From Ichthyophis bannanicus (taxonomy: Eukaryota > Chordata > Amphibia > Gymnophiona > Ichthyophiidae), in the NCBI GenBank assembly GCA_033557465.1, contig CM066033.1, positions 1,240,697,523-1,240,761,522 of the forward strand: 64,000 nt of DNA. Reading direction: 5' to 3'. How positions within the stretch are numbered: position 1 is the stretch's first letter; the number at the start of each line of letters is the position of its first letter. Position numbers and translations under genes: made by a program. The notes under the pieces were generated by a model. The model did no database searches. It was not told where the DNA came from and saw only the letters and a program-made list of their open reading frames with translations. This document shows, in pieces, positions 19,464 through 30,660 of this stretch.

Positions 19464-21125
19464 TTGATAAACTGAATAGTAGCAAATCACCTGTACCAAA
19501 TGGTATACATCCAAGAGTGTTGAAAGAACTGAAATATGAGATTGCAGACCTGCTATTAGTAATCTGTGAACTTTCATTAAAATCATCTGTAATACCTGAC
19601 GATTGGAGGATCGCCAATATAACGCCAATTTTTAAAAAGGGTTCCAGGGGTGATCCGGGAAATTACAGACCGGTGAGCCTGACGTCAGTACCAGGGAAAA
19701 TGGTAGAAACCATCATAAAGAACAAAATTACACAGCATGTAGATAGTCATGGCCAAATGGGAGACAGCCAACATGGCTTTAGACAAGGAAGATCTTGTCT
19801 TACTAATCCGATATGTTTTTTTTGAAGGTGTGAATAAACAGGTAGACAAAGGTGAGTCAGTTGATATAGTGTATCTGGACTTTCAGAAAGCCTTTGACAA
19901 GGTCCCTCATCAGAGACTTTTGGCAAACTAAAAAGTCATGGGATAGGAGGCAGTGTACTATTGTGGATCGGGAACGGGTTAAAAGATAGAAAGCAGAGGG
20001 TAGGGCTAAATGGCCAATTTTCCCAATGGAAAAAGGTGAATAGTGGAGTACCCCAGGGATCTGTACTGGGTCCGCTACTTTTTGACATATTTATAAATGA
20101 CCTGGAAAAGGGAATAACTAGTGAGGCTATCAAATTTGCAGACGACACAAAACTGTTTAAAGTTGTTAAAACCCAATAGGATTGTGGAAAACTGCAGGAG
20201 GATCTGGATAAATTGGAAGACCGGGCATCCAAATGGCAGATGAAATTTAATGTGGACAAGTGCAAAGTTATGCACCTAGGAAAGAACAACCCACACTATG
20301 GTTACACAATGCAAGGTTCCACATTGGGAACCACCACTCAGGAAAAAGATTTAGGAGTCATCATGGATAACATGTTAAAACCCTCCGCCCAGTGTGCAGT
20401 GGCGGCCAAGAAAGCAAATAGAATGCTAGGTATCATAAGGAAAGGAATGGAAAATAAAACAAAGGATATTATGATGCCTTTGTATCGTTCCATGGTACGA
20501 CCACACCTTGAATATTGTGTGCAATTCTGGTTGCCGTATCTTAAAAAGGATATAGCGTTATTAGAAAAGGTACAGAAAAGAGCCATCAAAATGGTAAAGG
20601 GGATGGAAGGCTACTCCTATGAAGAGAGGCTACAAAGGTTAGGGCTCTTCAACCTGGAAAAGAGACGGCTGAGGGAAGATATGATAGAAGTCTATAAATT
20701 AATGAATGGAGTGGAATGGGTAAACGTAGATCGATTGTTTACGCTATCAGAATCTAGAAAGACTAGGGGACATGTAATGAAGCTACAGGGTAAACTATTT
20801 AAGACAAATAAGAGAAAATATTTTTTTCACTCAACATGTAATCAAACTCTGGAATTTGTTACCGGAGGATGTAGTAAGAGCTGTTAGTGTAGCTGGGTTT
20901 AAAAAAGGTTTGGACAAGTTCCTGGAGGAAAGGTCCATAAACCATTATTAAAAAGGGACCCAGGATATCAATGCTTGACCCAATGCAAGCATTGTGGAAC
21001 CTGTGTCTCTTGGGGATACTGCTAAGTACATATGATCTAGATTGGCCACTGTTGGAAACAGGATACTGGGCTTGATGGACCTTGGTCTGACCCAGTATGG
21101 CATATCTTATGTTCTAATGTTCTAA

Positions 21126-21394
21126 GGGCCATTTCCAATGCTATTTGAGTCTTTTGCTTTCATCTCGTAAGCAAAAGAGTTCTGGTGCAAACCGACAATC
21201 AAGTGGCCATGTTTTACCTAAACAAACAAGGCGGAACAGGCTCTCTGCAATAATGCAACAAAACTTTGCAACTGTGGGCCTTTGCCAGAGAGCATCACAT
21301 TCATTTGTTGGCAGTATACCTTCCAGGCATTCAAAACGTTTGGGTGGACAGGCTCAGTCGAGTCCTGTTGCCACACGAGTGGTCCCTCCACTCA
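21126..21394 (+). pseudogene. DIRS-A RNase H, C-terminal part
   Basis: RAISNAI, stop, VFCFHLVSKRVLVQTDNQVA, MFYLNKQGGTGSLQ, stop, then LQLWAFAREHHIHLLAVYLP and VWVDRLSR. TDNQVAM and VDRLSR hold the second half of the RNase H active site. Two in-frame stops. The Tx1-type LINE cuts it after EWSLHS, at the duplicated TCCACTCA (21387-21394). Confidence 0.82.
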
Positions 21395-21479
21395 GTTGCT
21401 CCTGAGCAGTCAAGGTGTGAGGACCTATCCTGCAGAGCTCCTGCTAGGGGGCGGAGCCTAGCTGTTTGCCTGAGCCTGG

Positions 21480-24400
21480 ATGTCGGGTCCTGGGCTACCT
21501 CCAGCGGGAGAGGCCCAGGCCCAGAGGCCTACCAAGCCTGGTGGGCCTCCTTTGCTGCCACCGGATGGGGAACCTGGAAGCCTGGTACAGCCGGTACCGC
21601 GGGAGGGGGACTCCCCAGGTAGGACTGCACATGGCCAGGGAAGAGGGACCCACATGCCCGGAGGCTCGGGCCCGCTGCCCCAGGGGGGAGGCTCCTTTCT
21701 CCCTCCCAGGCAGGGTGTGGAGGCTGGGTGGAGGCAGGGAGAGGCCCTGGGGTGGCCTTGGAGGCCTGCCTCGTACGGTACTGGAGGAGGCGGGTTCCCC
21801 CCTCCACCTCGGGTCCTGGAGGAGGCCTCTACCTCCTCCAGTGAGGATGAGGACGGAGGATCGGGCCTGCCATCCTTCCAGCAGCCTGCTAGGGCCCCGA
21901 ATGAGATCGTGGCGGCGGTACGGCGGCTCCGGGGCCTCCAGGAAGAGGCGGCCCAGCTGCAAGCCCAGCTCTCCCACCTGGAGAGCCTGCAGGCCACCAT
22001 TCCCGGTGAGGAATGGGTGGCCTATAACACCTATAGGAAGGGGGTGAAGCGGGCCTTGAAGGTAAGGTATCAGGAGATCACCTATTTAAAAAGTCAGGGT
22101 TGTGGGTCCCTTGCTGAAATCTACCAAAATTACGATAGATGGGCTCATGGTAGATCTGCAGTCCAGGGGAGGCCCCCGGGGGTAAATAAACCGGGTAGTT
22201 CTCACCTCTCTCACACCCTGCCCTTCCCCCGTCCGGTCCCTGTAAGGAATGAAGATTTACCACCCCGACGTGTGCAATCTCGGTCCGGAGACCCTTACCT
22301 GTCGGTGACAGATGTTGCTGGTGGTCTGGTTGCCCATTTTCCGGCTATTGGGTCCGTGGTGCCCGGCTGGCAGGCTTCTACAGGTCCAGATGGTGCTTGG
22401 GAGGTTCCCGGAGGAGTTTCGGCCCGTCAGAGGTGGCAGGATAATGGACTGGTTCCCCCTTCTGCTTCCCGTGCACAGCTTCTGGAGTCGTGTCCCGCTG
22501 GTCTGGAGTTGAAAGGAGGGGTCAGCAGCAGCGGTTTCCCTCCACAACGGGCCATTTCGGCCCTTCTCCACGTTTCGCCGACGGCTCCGTGGGCTGCGGG
22601 GAACATCCAAGATGGCCGCCCGAGTCCCCACGATGACGTCTGCGTTCCTCCTGCCCATCCTGCTGAGGAAGATTCTACGCCAACGGAGTTGCCTGCAGGG
22701 CTTTCCCCAGCCAGAACGCCGATTCAAGATGGCCGCCGCGCATCGGGTGACATCACTTCCGGGTTCTCCTGGAAGTGTGCAGACGACCATCTTCAACCCT
22801 CTGCCCTGCCGCAGGAGCACCGGCGGCGATCAGAGGGGGCAGTATGGGATTTGTTCCAGTGCCCCTCTACCGGAGGGGCTGCTGCAGAGGAAGGGAAATC
22901 TTCGGAGGCTGCTTTCCCACGTCGGGGGTCACAGAATGCTGCTGAGGCTCATCGGCTGCCTGCTGCAGCCAAGAAGATTGCCGGTGCTGTACAGCCTCTG
23001 GCTGTGCAAGGAACTGTGGGGGGTTCTGCGTCCTTTCTCCAGGATCCCCGGAGGCTGCAGACTGGCCGGCCCCAGTTTTCTGAGGTGGCTGTCTGGCATT
23101 GGGGGAGTGCAGGAGGGGGGAAGGAGCAGGGTAAGGGCTGCTGTTCTTTCTTGGCAGCCCCTGGGGGGGGCCGGAAGAAGGCTGTTTCACTGTCCCTGCA
23201 ACCTATGTCAGCGAAGCGGGATGCGCAGGTGCTTGTCGTTCCCGCTGGTGTGGCCGAGGGGGGCCTGGCTCGCGGGGGGGCGTCCGCCCTCTCTGCTGGA
23301 GCCCTGGCTGCCGGCCGGGATGTTCCTGACCCTTGTGCCACGTCCGGCACCGGCAATAAGGTAAGTCCTGGGAGTGACGGGGGACAGAGGGGCGGAGGTT
23401 CGGGGGGATTGGTTTTGGGGGGATCCGTCCTGCTGTCTCGGGACGGTCCTGCCTTATTGCCGGTAGCCTTACAGGGGGTAGCGGACGGTGGGTTGGTGGA
23501 GGGTCTGGCGTCCTCAGTGCCTGCCGTCCGTGGGGAAGAGCAGAGTACCCTGGTCGCTGGTAGGGAGGGAGAGGGGGAGAGGACGACTGGTCTACCAGTG
23601 GGAGAGGAGGTAATGGTTGGGCCTGATGGGGGGAAGGGTCTGATATCGGTGGGGTTGGGGGATGGGGTGGTCCTCACGGATCCCGGGACTGGGGGGGAGC
23701 AGAGTCTGTCCCCGGTAGTAGTGGCAGAAACACAAGAGCTCTGTGATGGGTTAGGAGCACAGGGCAGGGGTACGGGGGGGCTCTCTGGTCCTCTGGGTGT
23801 CACCGAGAACCAAGTCCGTGATGCCATCAAGTTGGCTTTGGAGACCCCGGACGGTCCTCAAGGGGCCTTTGCTACCTTTTGGCGGCAGCAGGATCGTGGA
23901 GAAGGGGGTGCTCCGGAGTTTCTCGGTGGCACCCAGGGATCCGGCAGGGAGAGTATCCCTGACTCCATTTTTGCTGAGTTGGTCATACCCAGCCCCCAGG
24001 TCCCCCCCTTTGAGGTGGCTGCGGATCCTGCAGACCAGCAGCAGGGTCCCTCGCAGGTAGATGCGAGGGAGGGGAGCGGAGGGCAGGGGATGGGAGCTGG
24101 GGGGTCGGTTCCCCCCTGTACCTTTGCAGAGGCTCTGAGGGGGTCCGGCACTAATCCGGGGATGTCAGGTGGGGCTGTGGGGAGGGGGGGTTCCCAAGGG
24201 AGTGGTCCTGCAGGAGGGGGAGGAAGTGGGGGAGGGTTCCGAGGGGTAGGGGGTGTGGTCAGACGGCGCAACATGGCGCTGATCCGGTGGGCTGGGGAGG
24301 GGCCCCCTCCAGCCAGGGAACAGGTCTTGAGGATGGTCCTTGGGCTGGGGTTTCTCCCGGGAGATCTCTACGCCTTCATCCACATGAACAACACCATTGA

Positions 24401-25879
24401 ATATGATGTTAGTTTCATGCTGCGACGGGGACTGAAGATTTTCTGGGACCGATACCAGCAGCAGAGGGGGCAGGGCGGGTGGGCTGACTTTCGTGTTGTG
24501 CCTATCTCTCGCCAGGGGACGGTACCTGTGACCATCCTGGCCAGGAATGAGTCGCTCCCAGGGCAGGACATCCAGTTTTGGTTGTCGCGCCATGCGGTGC
24601 TCCTCGCACCCCTGGTTAAGGGCGCTGGGCCCCTAGGGGTGTGGGACGGGTCGTGGAAGGGTAGGATCCGTTTGCGTGAGGTGGAAAACGTGGTGCAGCA
24701 CGTGCCCTCGGCCGGTTTCCTCGGTCGGGATCGCATCTTGTGCTATTACCCCGGGCAACCTCGCGAGTGTCACCTCTGTGGCTCATTCCGTCATTTGAGC
24801 ATGAACTGTCCCGAGCAGGTCTGCACCCGTTGTGGTGGACGGGGTCACGCCTCGGCCGGGTGTTTGCTTATTCGGTGTAACCTTTGCGGGGAATTGGGCC
24901 ACCCCTTTGCCCGCTGCCCCTCCGCATCACACAATGGACCGGGGGGGGATGCCGTCGCCCCACCTCGGGCTCCTGTGCGGGAGGAGGTTGTGGAGGACCC
25001 TCTCCCTCAGGAGGAGTCCGGGGGCCCTAGGGTGGAGGAGTCCATTGAACCAAGGGAGCCACCAGGGGAGGGGATTTGGGTAGGAAGGAGGAGAGGGTTG
25101 ATGTGGTGGAGGTTGCTGTGTCACGAAAGGATAGTGGGTTGCGGGTGGTGCCACCTCAAGAATGGACCACGGTCCCTTCTAAGGGTGGCAAGTCCAAAAG
25201 GAAGAAATGGGAGACATCCCCATTGCCGGATGCAGAGCCCGTGTTGGACATCAACCGTTTCGTCTTTCTGGCTGCTGATGCGGCTGAGGCGGATGAGGGC
25301 TTGCCTGTGGAGGCAGTGCTTCCTGTGCGGCGCTCGGAGCAATTAGCGGCGGGGGCGGCCCCTCTTCCTCAGCGGCGGCCTTCAAAAGTACCGAAGGCGC
25401 GCCGCGGTCAGGGTCCTCCAATCAAGGTGGATACTGGCGCCCGACGGGTGAGGGAGGACGGGCTTTTGCCCCCTCAGTTGGGTGCTGGGCCTTCGCAGGA
25501 GCCCCCTGCTGACCCGACCGTCCCGGCCTCCCCCGCGGGGGTGGGCACTGGTCCGTTGTCTCAGTCTTTGTCCGGGGAGGGGGGGGCGGCACCGGTGGTG
25601 GACCCCACAGAGGAGATCATTCCTCCGACCCCTGACCTCTCCGTGCCCCCTCGCCCCATGGGAGCTGGGTTAGCCCCTGCGACAGCTTTGCCTGGTGGTC
25701 TCGGGGACACCAGCACCTCCTGGGGTGACAGGGTCGAGCAGGAGGAGGAGGAGATCCTCGAGGTGGTCAACGTGGACCGTGAGGAGTTGCTCCAGCTCGC
25801 GGGCTTGTCCTGCAAGCAGGATTCCGGGGATCCAGGGTATGGTGAGAAGAGGAGGAAAGGGTCACTGCACACGAACTAG
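21480..25879 (+). pseudogene. Tx1-type ORF1 (gag-like, three CCHC zinc knuckles), one frameshift
   Basis: From ATG 21480 the frame stays open to about 25075; the remainder continues in the +2-offset frame to TAG 25877-25879 (EERVDVVEVAV...), so a single indel near 25078 breaks a protein of about 1,465 residues. The N-terminal ~200 residues are Pro/Gly-rich, followed by a helix-forming stretch (VRRLRGLQEEAAQLQAQLSH) and a long low-complexity Gly/Ser/Pro region. Around residues 930-1090 comes a folded part with RWAGEGPPPAREQVLRMVLG and NTIEYDVSFMLRRGLKIFW, then CHLCGSFRHLSMNC, CTRCGGRGHASAGC and CNLCGELGHPFARC, all CCHC. It would bind element RNA. Unusually long for an ORF1; alternative splicing or an added upstream ORF cannot be excluded. 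Confidence 0.82.
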
Positions 25880-25884
25880 GCATG
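25877..25884 (+). promoter_or_regulatory. ORF1 stop / ORF2 start junction TAGGCATG
   Basis: The ORF1 stop TAG (25877-25879) and the ORF2 ATG (25882-25884) are only two bases apart. Such packed junctions occur in other LINEs, where translation of ORF2 depends on termination and re-initiation. That mechanism is inferred here. Confidence 0.5.
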
Positions 25885-28800
25885 GCGTGCACTCCTGCGT
25901 TCTCGTGCGCCACTATCAACGTGGCCAGCATTTTTACGGACCAGGCGCGGGCTACGGCCTATGATTTTCTTTCCACGAGTGGGCTGGATGTCATCTTCTT
26001 GCAGGAGACCAGGCTCACCTCGCTCTCTAGCCTTCATCGGGCGAAGCGGGAGTGGAGGTGGGGTCCTTCGTACTGGTCACTTGCGACCCAGCCCTACGCA
26101 GGAGTGGCGGTTTTGTTCACGTCTAACCGATTTCAGGTGCAGTATGTGTGGGAACTGGAGCAGGGCCGGTGCTTGCTCTTAGATGGCTACTGCGGGCCCC
26201 ATCGGTTTCGTTTCGTGGTGGTCTACGGCCCCCAGTCTAAGTTGGCGCGGAAGACCCTGTTTTGGGTCATCCGCCCCTACTTACACACCTCCCGTTTGGT
26301 GGTCCTCGCAGGGGATTTCAACACCACCACCCTGTTGTAGGACCGAGGGGGGGAGCATTGCCCACCCAGTTACGAGGGCCTCTTTTTGGCCGAGATGACC
26401 CGGACGGCTGACCTAGTGGATGTCTTCCACCGAGCTTTTCCACGGTCGCCGGGGTTCACCTACTACCATGGGACCCGCAGGAGTCGTATCGATCGGATAT
26501 ATGTGAGTGCCCGGGTGGAGTGTTCCCCTCCGCAGTTGCAGGCGGTTGACTTTTCGGACCACTGCGTCCTCTCCGTGTCCTTCTTGGCTAACCACGAGGA
26601 GCTCAGCAGGGGTCCTGGCCTGTGGCGACTGAATGTGCAGTTGTTGGCAACATCAGAGGAGGTCCAGGAGTTCTTGGCCTTTCTCGCAAACTAGGAGACC
26701 CTGTTGGGTGTTTTTCCTTCCCGTGGTGCTTGGTGGGATGAGGTGAAAACGCGTGCCCGCCAACTCTTCCGTTCCCGGGGTACCTCCATGGCTCGATCCC
26801 GCTACCTCACTTACACCGTCCTCCAGAGGTCGCTGGATCGTTTGGTATCCCGAGGGGCAGCGCGGGAGGAGGTGGAAGAGGTGCAGGTCCAGCTCCGTGG
26901 CCTGCTTTATGATCGCCATGCCTCCCTATTCTTCGAGGGGGCGGCCGGTGGGGTCGCCACCCCAGACCCTTTCCTGAATTGCAAGGAGAGGGTTCGGCGT
27001 CGGGAGGTCATGGCCCTGTGGGGCGAGGACGGTACCCTTCAAACCTCCCAGGAGGACCTTTTGCGGATGGTAGGGGAATACTTCTCGGACCTGTTTGGGG
27101 ATCGCCCTGTGGACCTCACCCATATCCGAGAGTACCTGGGCCTTCCCCCGGTGTATTCGGCTGTGGTTCAGGCACAGGTTGATGCACTCGCTGCTCCGAT
27201 TCAGCAGGTGGAGGTGGAGAGGGCGATTCGTGCCATGCCGTTGGGGAAAGTGCCTGGGCGCGATGGACTCCCGGTGGAGTTCTATCGCACTTTCATCTCC
27301 CAGCTGGCCCCCTTCCTGACCTCCCTGTTTCAGAAGATCATGGACACGGGGTTTCTCCCGCGGTCATTTCGCGAGCCTGTCCTGCTGCTGCTCTCCAAGG
27401 GGAAGGACGATAGCTCCTTGGACTTTTGGCGACCGCTGTCTCTTCTGAACGCGGACCGGAAGATCCTGGCTAAGTGTTTGGCCAACCGACTGGTGGAGGT
27501 GTCGGGCGTTTTGCTGTCCCCTTCCCAGTATTGTTCCGTTCTGGGGAGAGGGGTTCTGGACGCTGTCGCCACGGTCCGGGAGGTGGTGGAGAGAGGCCGG
27601 TCGCTTCAACGGGACCATTGGTTGGTCTCCTTGGACCAGTCCAAAGCCTTCGATCGAGTCAGTCACTGGTACCTGTGGGTGGTGCTCCAGCACTTCGGCC
27701 TCCCCGCAGGTTTCCTCTTCATCTTGCAGGCGCTGTACCGAGGGGGGGTGAGCTTCCCGTTTATTAATGGGTGGCTCGGACGGCCGTTTGGTGTCGCCTC
27801 GGGGGTGCGGCAGGGGTGCCCTTTGAGCCCCCTGCTGTATGTCTTCTCCCTCGACCCCTTCCTCCGGAGATTGTCCTCAGGTGGGTTGCGGGGCCTGGAG
27901 GCGCCTGGTGCGCCCCCGGTGACCGTCGTCGCCTACGCTAACGACATCTCAGTTTACGTGGACGGCACTGAAGGGGTAGAGGCCCTGCGGGAGGCCGTGG
28001 AGGAGTACTCGGAGGTGGCCCACTCTGTTGTCAACCACAGCAAGTGCCAGACGCTGTGGTTGGGCCCCTCGGGGGCCTCCCCGCCTTCCTGCGCCCCCTT
28101 TCCTCCTCCCATGGGGGAGGTCCATGTTTTGGGCCTCGTCTTCGGGTCGGAGGACTGTGCGGAGTCCAATTGGGATCGTTGTCTTGAGACTGCACGGTGT
28201 CGGGTGCTGCGGTGGAGGGGGTGGAGGTGTACGTTCGAGGAGAAGATCAAACTCCTCGGGACGTTTCTGCTTCCCCTCTTTCTGCACGTGGCCATGGTCT
28301 TCGTTCTTCCGTCGTCCCGTCAGGCGTCCGTCAGTGCTGTCTTTTTCTGTTTTCTGTGGGGTAACCGCCTGAACCCTGTCCAGCGCAACATCGTTTGCCT
28401 GGATCGGGCACAAGGCGGTTTGGGTATGTTGCACCCCCTTGTTTTCCTGTCAGTCTTGTCTATGGCGTTTCACTTAGGTAGGATGCGGGAAGGGGGTGGG
28501 GTTTGGTGGGTGGCCTCCTATCGGGAGTGGTTCTCCCGCTTCTGGGAGCAGTGGGAGGGGGCGTCCTCAGTCCCACGTGTGCGTCGGAGCGGGGAACAGG
28601 CCCCATCGTATGTTTTTGCGACCGACCCGCTCGCCCAGTCCTTGGGGCGGAAAGGATTGTACCGGATGGTACTCACCTCCCACTTTCAACCACGGTGGGC
28701 CCTGCGGGACTGTCCGGCGGATGTGATGCAGCGGGGCCTTCGGCATTTGAACTCCCCTCGGCTGCCGAAGAAAGTTCGGGATGTGGCCTGGTTGTCTTTC

Positions 28801-29247
28801 CACGGGCGTTTGTACGTGAGGGACAACCTCAAGTACAGGTCACAGGCCGAGCGGGTCTGTCCGAGGGCCGGGTGTGAAGGGCAGACGGAGACCGTGGACC
28901 ATTTCCTCTGGCAGTGCCCCTTTAACGTGGAGGCCTGCCGGTTGGTGTCCGCTGCTCTTCACCTGCGCGACCTTTCCCTCCTCACGTATGCGGAGTGGGT
29001 GTACGGGGCCTGGTCCTTTCCTCTAAGGCAGGACTCCGGGACCCTCTACCTCAACATGGCTGTAGTGCGCTACCACCTGTGGCAAGCGCGCTGTCATGTC
29101 TCGACCCGGGGGTTGGTCCTGCCCCTCGACGAGGTGGTGCGGGACATTTTGGAGGAAGTGTCCAGCATGGCGCAACGCGAAAGGCAGGTGGTGGAGGCCC
29201 ATCGTTGGGAGCGTCTGTGGCGTCACCTCACCCTCCGCCCCCCGTGA
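25882..29247 (+). pseudogene. Tx1-type ORF2 (endonuclease, reverse transcriptase), two nonsense codons and a YAND active site
   Basis: 1,121 codons in one frame with TAG at 26338-26340 and 26692-26694 and no frameshift. Endonuclease: TINVASI, FLQETRLTS, VVVYGPQS, LAGDFNTT, RRSRIDRIYVS, FSDHCVLSV. RT: GKVPGRDGLPVEFY, FWRPLSLLNADRKILAKCLA, VSLDQSKAFDRVSHWYL (motif A), GVRQGCPLSPLLYVFSL (motif B), VAYANDISVYV (motif C). Motif C reads YAND (27934-27945) instead of YADD: the first catalytic Asp is Asn, which should kill polymerase activity. A Cys/His cluster CPRAGCEGQTETVDHFLWQC lies near the C-terminus, as in other L1/Tx1 ORF2 proteins. Confidence 0.9.
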
Positions 29248-30191
29248 GGGGGAGGGGTTCCCTGGGGTTTTTGTCCTTGGTAGGGATTTGGGGTTGCTTT
29301 GTCTCCCGGGGGGGGGGGTGTGAAAGAAGGGGGAGGGTTCCCCTCCCTGGGGTCTGTTCCTTGGTAGGACTTTGGGGTTGTTTTTCTCCCAGGGGGGGGT
29401 GGGGGGGTGCGCTGGTGCTGCAGCGGTTTGACCACTTGTCCGCTCTCCCTCTCTCCTTGGGGGTTGGATGTCCCACTTGTTTTTGGTTTGGTGTAAGTCT
29501 TTTGTGTGTTCTGTGCATCCCGTTCCGCTGCCTGGGTTGCAGGGCAGCACTGGGTTGTGTTTATCCTTTGCTTTGTATCTTTGGTTCTGTTTTTTTTTTG
29601 GTGGGATTTTGTTGGGGACAGGCTCGATGTGCCCTTATGCTTTTGTTTGGGGGGTGGGGGTGGGGAGTTTACTTTTGATGTATTTGCTTTGTGGGGAGGA
29701 TGGGGAGGGGGCAGGGGGTGGGGTGGGGGTGGGGGAGTTGCTGCTTTCTCTGAAGGAAAGGGGATGGGGACAAGGGACTATGTATTTTGGGCGGGTTTGG
29801 GGGGGGATTCTGGCAGTCCTCAACCAGTGGACAATATGGACATTTGGACTGGTATGGGTTGTTGTGGGGGGGAGGGGTTTGGGGATGGATATGACACTGT
29901 ATGGATTGCAATGGGGGGTTGGGACGGACATGACAATGGACATTGGACTTCTGGGGGGGGTTGGGACATGGACATTGTTTGGGCTGAGGTGGGTTGTGTT
30001 CGGGGTGGTGGGCACGTGAGTTGGTTGCTGGGTTTGGTGGTGGGTTTGGGGCGGTGGGTCACGGGGGGGGTTTGATCCTTGTGTGTGCTATGTCGGGGTG
30101 GGTGGGGGTTTTGGGGGGTGTGGGTCTTGGTTGGGTTGCTTGTTTTTGCTTTTTGTATGTCTTTTTGTTGCTTGTATAATAAAACAAAATT
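29248..30191 (+). other. G-rich 3' UTR of the Tx1-type LINE
   Basis: About 940 bases with strong G over C bias on the sense strand and many runs of 4-10 G. Two imperfect direct repeats (29250-29315 and 29328-29400) share the GGTTCCC...CTTGGTAGG...TTTGGGGTTG...TCTCCC order. The end reads TTGCTTGTATAATAAAACAAAAT. Antisense Pro/Thr-rich frames here follow from composition and are not genes. Confidence 0.8.
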
Positions 30192-30660
30192 TCCACTCAT
30201 ATCAACTTGCCCGAGTGTTTCAAGTCTGGGGAACACCAGACATAGACCTCTTTGCAAGTCCACAGAATGCCAAATTTCCCCGGTACTGTTCCAGACTGCC
30301 AGCTCAGAATTGTCAGGGGAGGGATGCATTCCTGCTCCATTGGGGCCAGGATTTTCTCTATGCCTTCCCACCAATTTCTCTAATCCCCAAAACCTTATTT
30401 AAACTCCAGAGAGACAGAAGTCGCATGATACTCATAGCTTCCTGCTGGCCAAGTCAAACATGGTATCCTCTTCTCATAGGTCTCTCTCGAGCCACTCCTC
30501 TGGAGTTGGGGAGTGCTCCGGATCTTCTGTCCCAGAACAACGGATCCCTACTGCAGCCCATTCCCCAATCCCTTCATCTCAAGGCCTGACTACTCAAGGC
30601 ATAGAACTTCAAGATCTACGCCTTTCACAACATGTGAAGAATATTCTTCTGGCTTCCTGA
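30192..30660 (+). pseudogene. DIRS-A linker between RNase H and recombinase
   Basis: YQLARVFQVWGTPDIDLFAS then PQNAKFPRYCSRLPAQNCQG, DAFLLHWGQDFLYAFPP, MILIASCWPSQTWYPLL: the typical DIRS stretch (WG.P.IDLFA, AF..W....YAFPP, A..WP...WYP) after RNase H. The frame shifts near 30560 (QPIPQSLHLKA ends; SSQGLTTQGIELQDLRLSQH continues) and has TGA at 30658-30660. Confidence 0.82.

Larger units (their letters stand above)
17094..20951 (+). pseudogene. CR1-2 ORF2 (endonuclease and reverse transcriptase), broken
   Basis: Endonuclease: NKMGELEYIALNERLDMI, SETWW, GGGVALYVREGI, VGAYYRLPGQ, IIMGDFNYPGIDW (17100-17795). A TAA at 17793-17795 splits the domain (KFLD*INDCFLEQL) and is shared with the copy at 51974-54943. 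TGA at 18003-18005 and several frameshifts follow. The RT is cut by an L2 at 18621-19463 and resumes with [84 protein letters not shown] and [11 protein letters not shown], ending near ERSINHY at 20951. Catalytic residues of the RT are kept but the gene cannot be translated whole. Confidence 0.9.
15072..21125 (+). mobile_element. CR1-2: long CR1 LINE inserted in DIRS-A RNase H
   Basis: Order on the plus strand: two ~396-bp tandem 5' units (15072-15870), 5' UTR (15871-16181), ORF1 (16182-17100), ORF2 (17094-20951, interrupted by an L2 at 18621-19463), 3' UTR and the 8-bp-type terminal repeat ATGTTCTA (21108-21125). DIRS-A coding sequence stops before it and resumes after it. Close to full length but with many stops and indels. 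Confidence 0.88.
21395..30191 (+). mobile_element. Tx1-type LINE, near full length, GC-rich
   Basis: 8.8 kb flanked by TCCACTCA (21387-21394 and 30192-30199). It has a short 5' UTR, a very long ORF1 (21480-25879) with three CCHC knuckles, ORF2 (25882-29247) and a G-rich 3' UTR ending AATAAAACAAAA. A gag-like ORF1 with zinc knuckles plus an AP endonuclease/RT of this kind is the layout of the Tx1 group known from Xenopus and fish. Base composition differs strongly from the AT-richer neighbours. Confidence 0.87.

Noticed and set aside
21495..21977. Long antisense frames over the Tx1-type ORF1 (also 22949-23830, 23858-24274)
   Set aside because: They arise from the high GC content opposite a long coding frame; the sense frame has the zinc knuckles and the matching ORF2.
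29023..30015. Pro/Thr-rich antisense frames in the G-rich 3' UTR
   Set aside because: Pure composition effect of G runs; no motif, no start context, low complexity.
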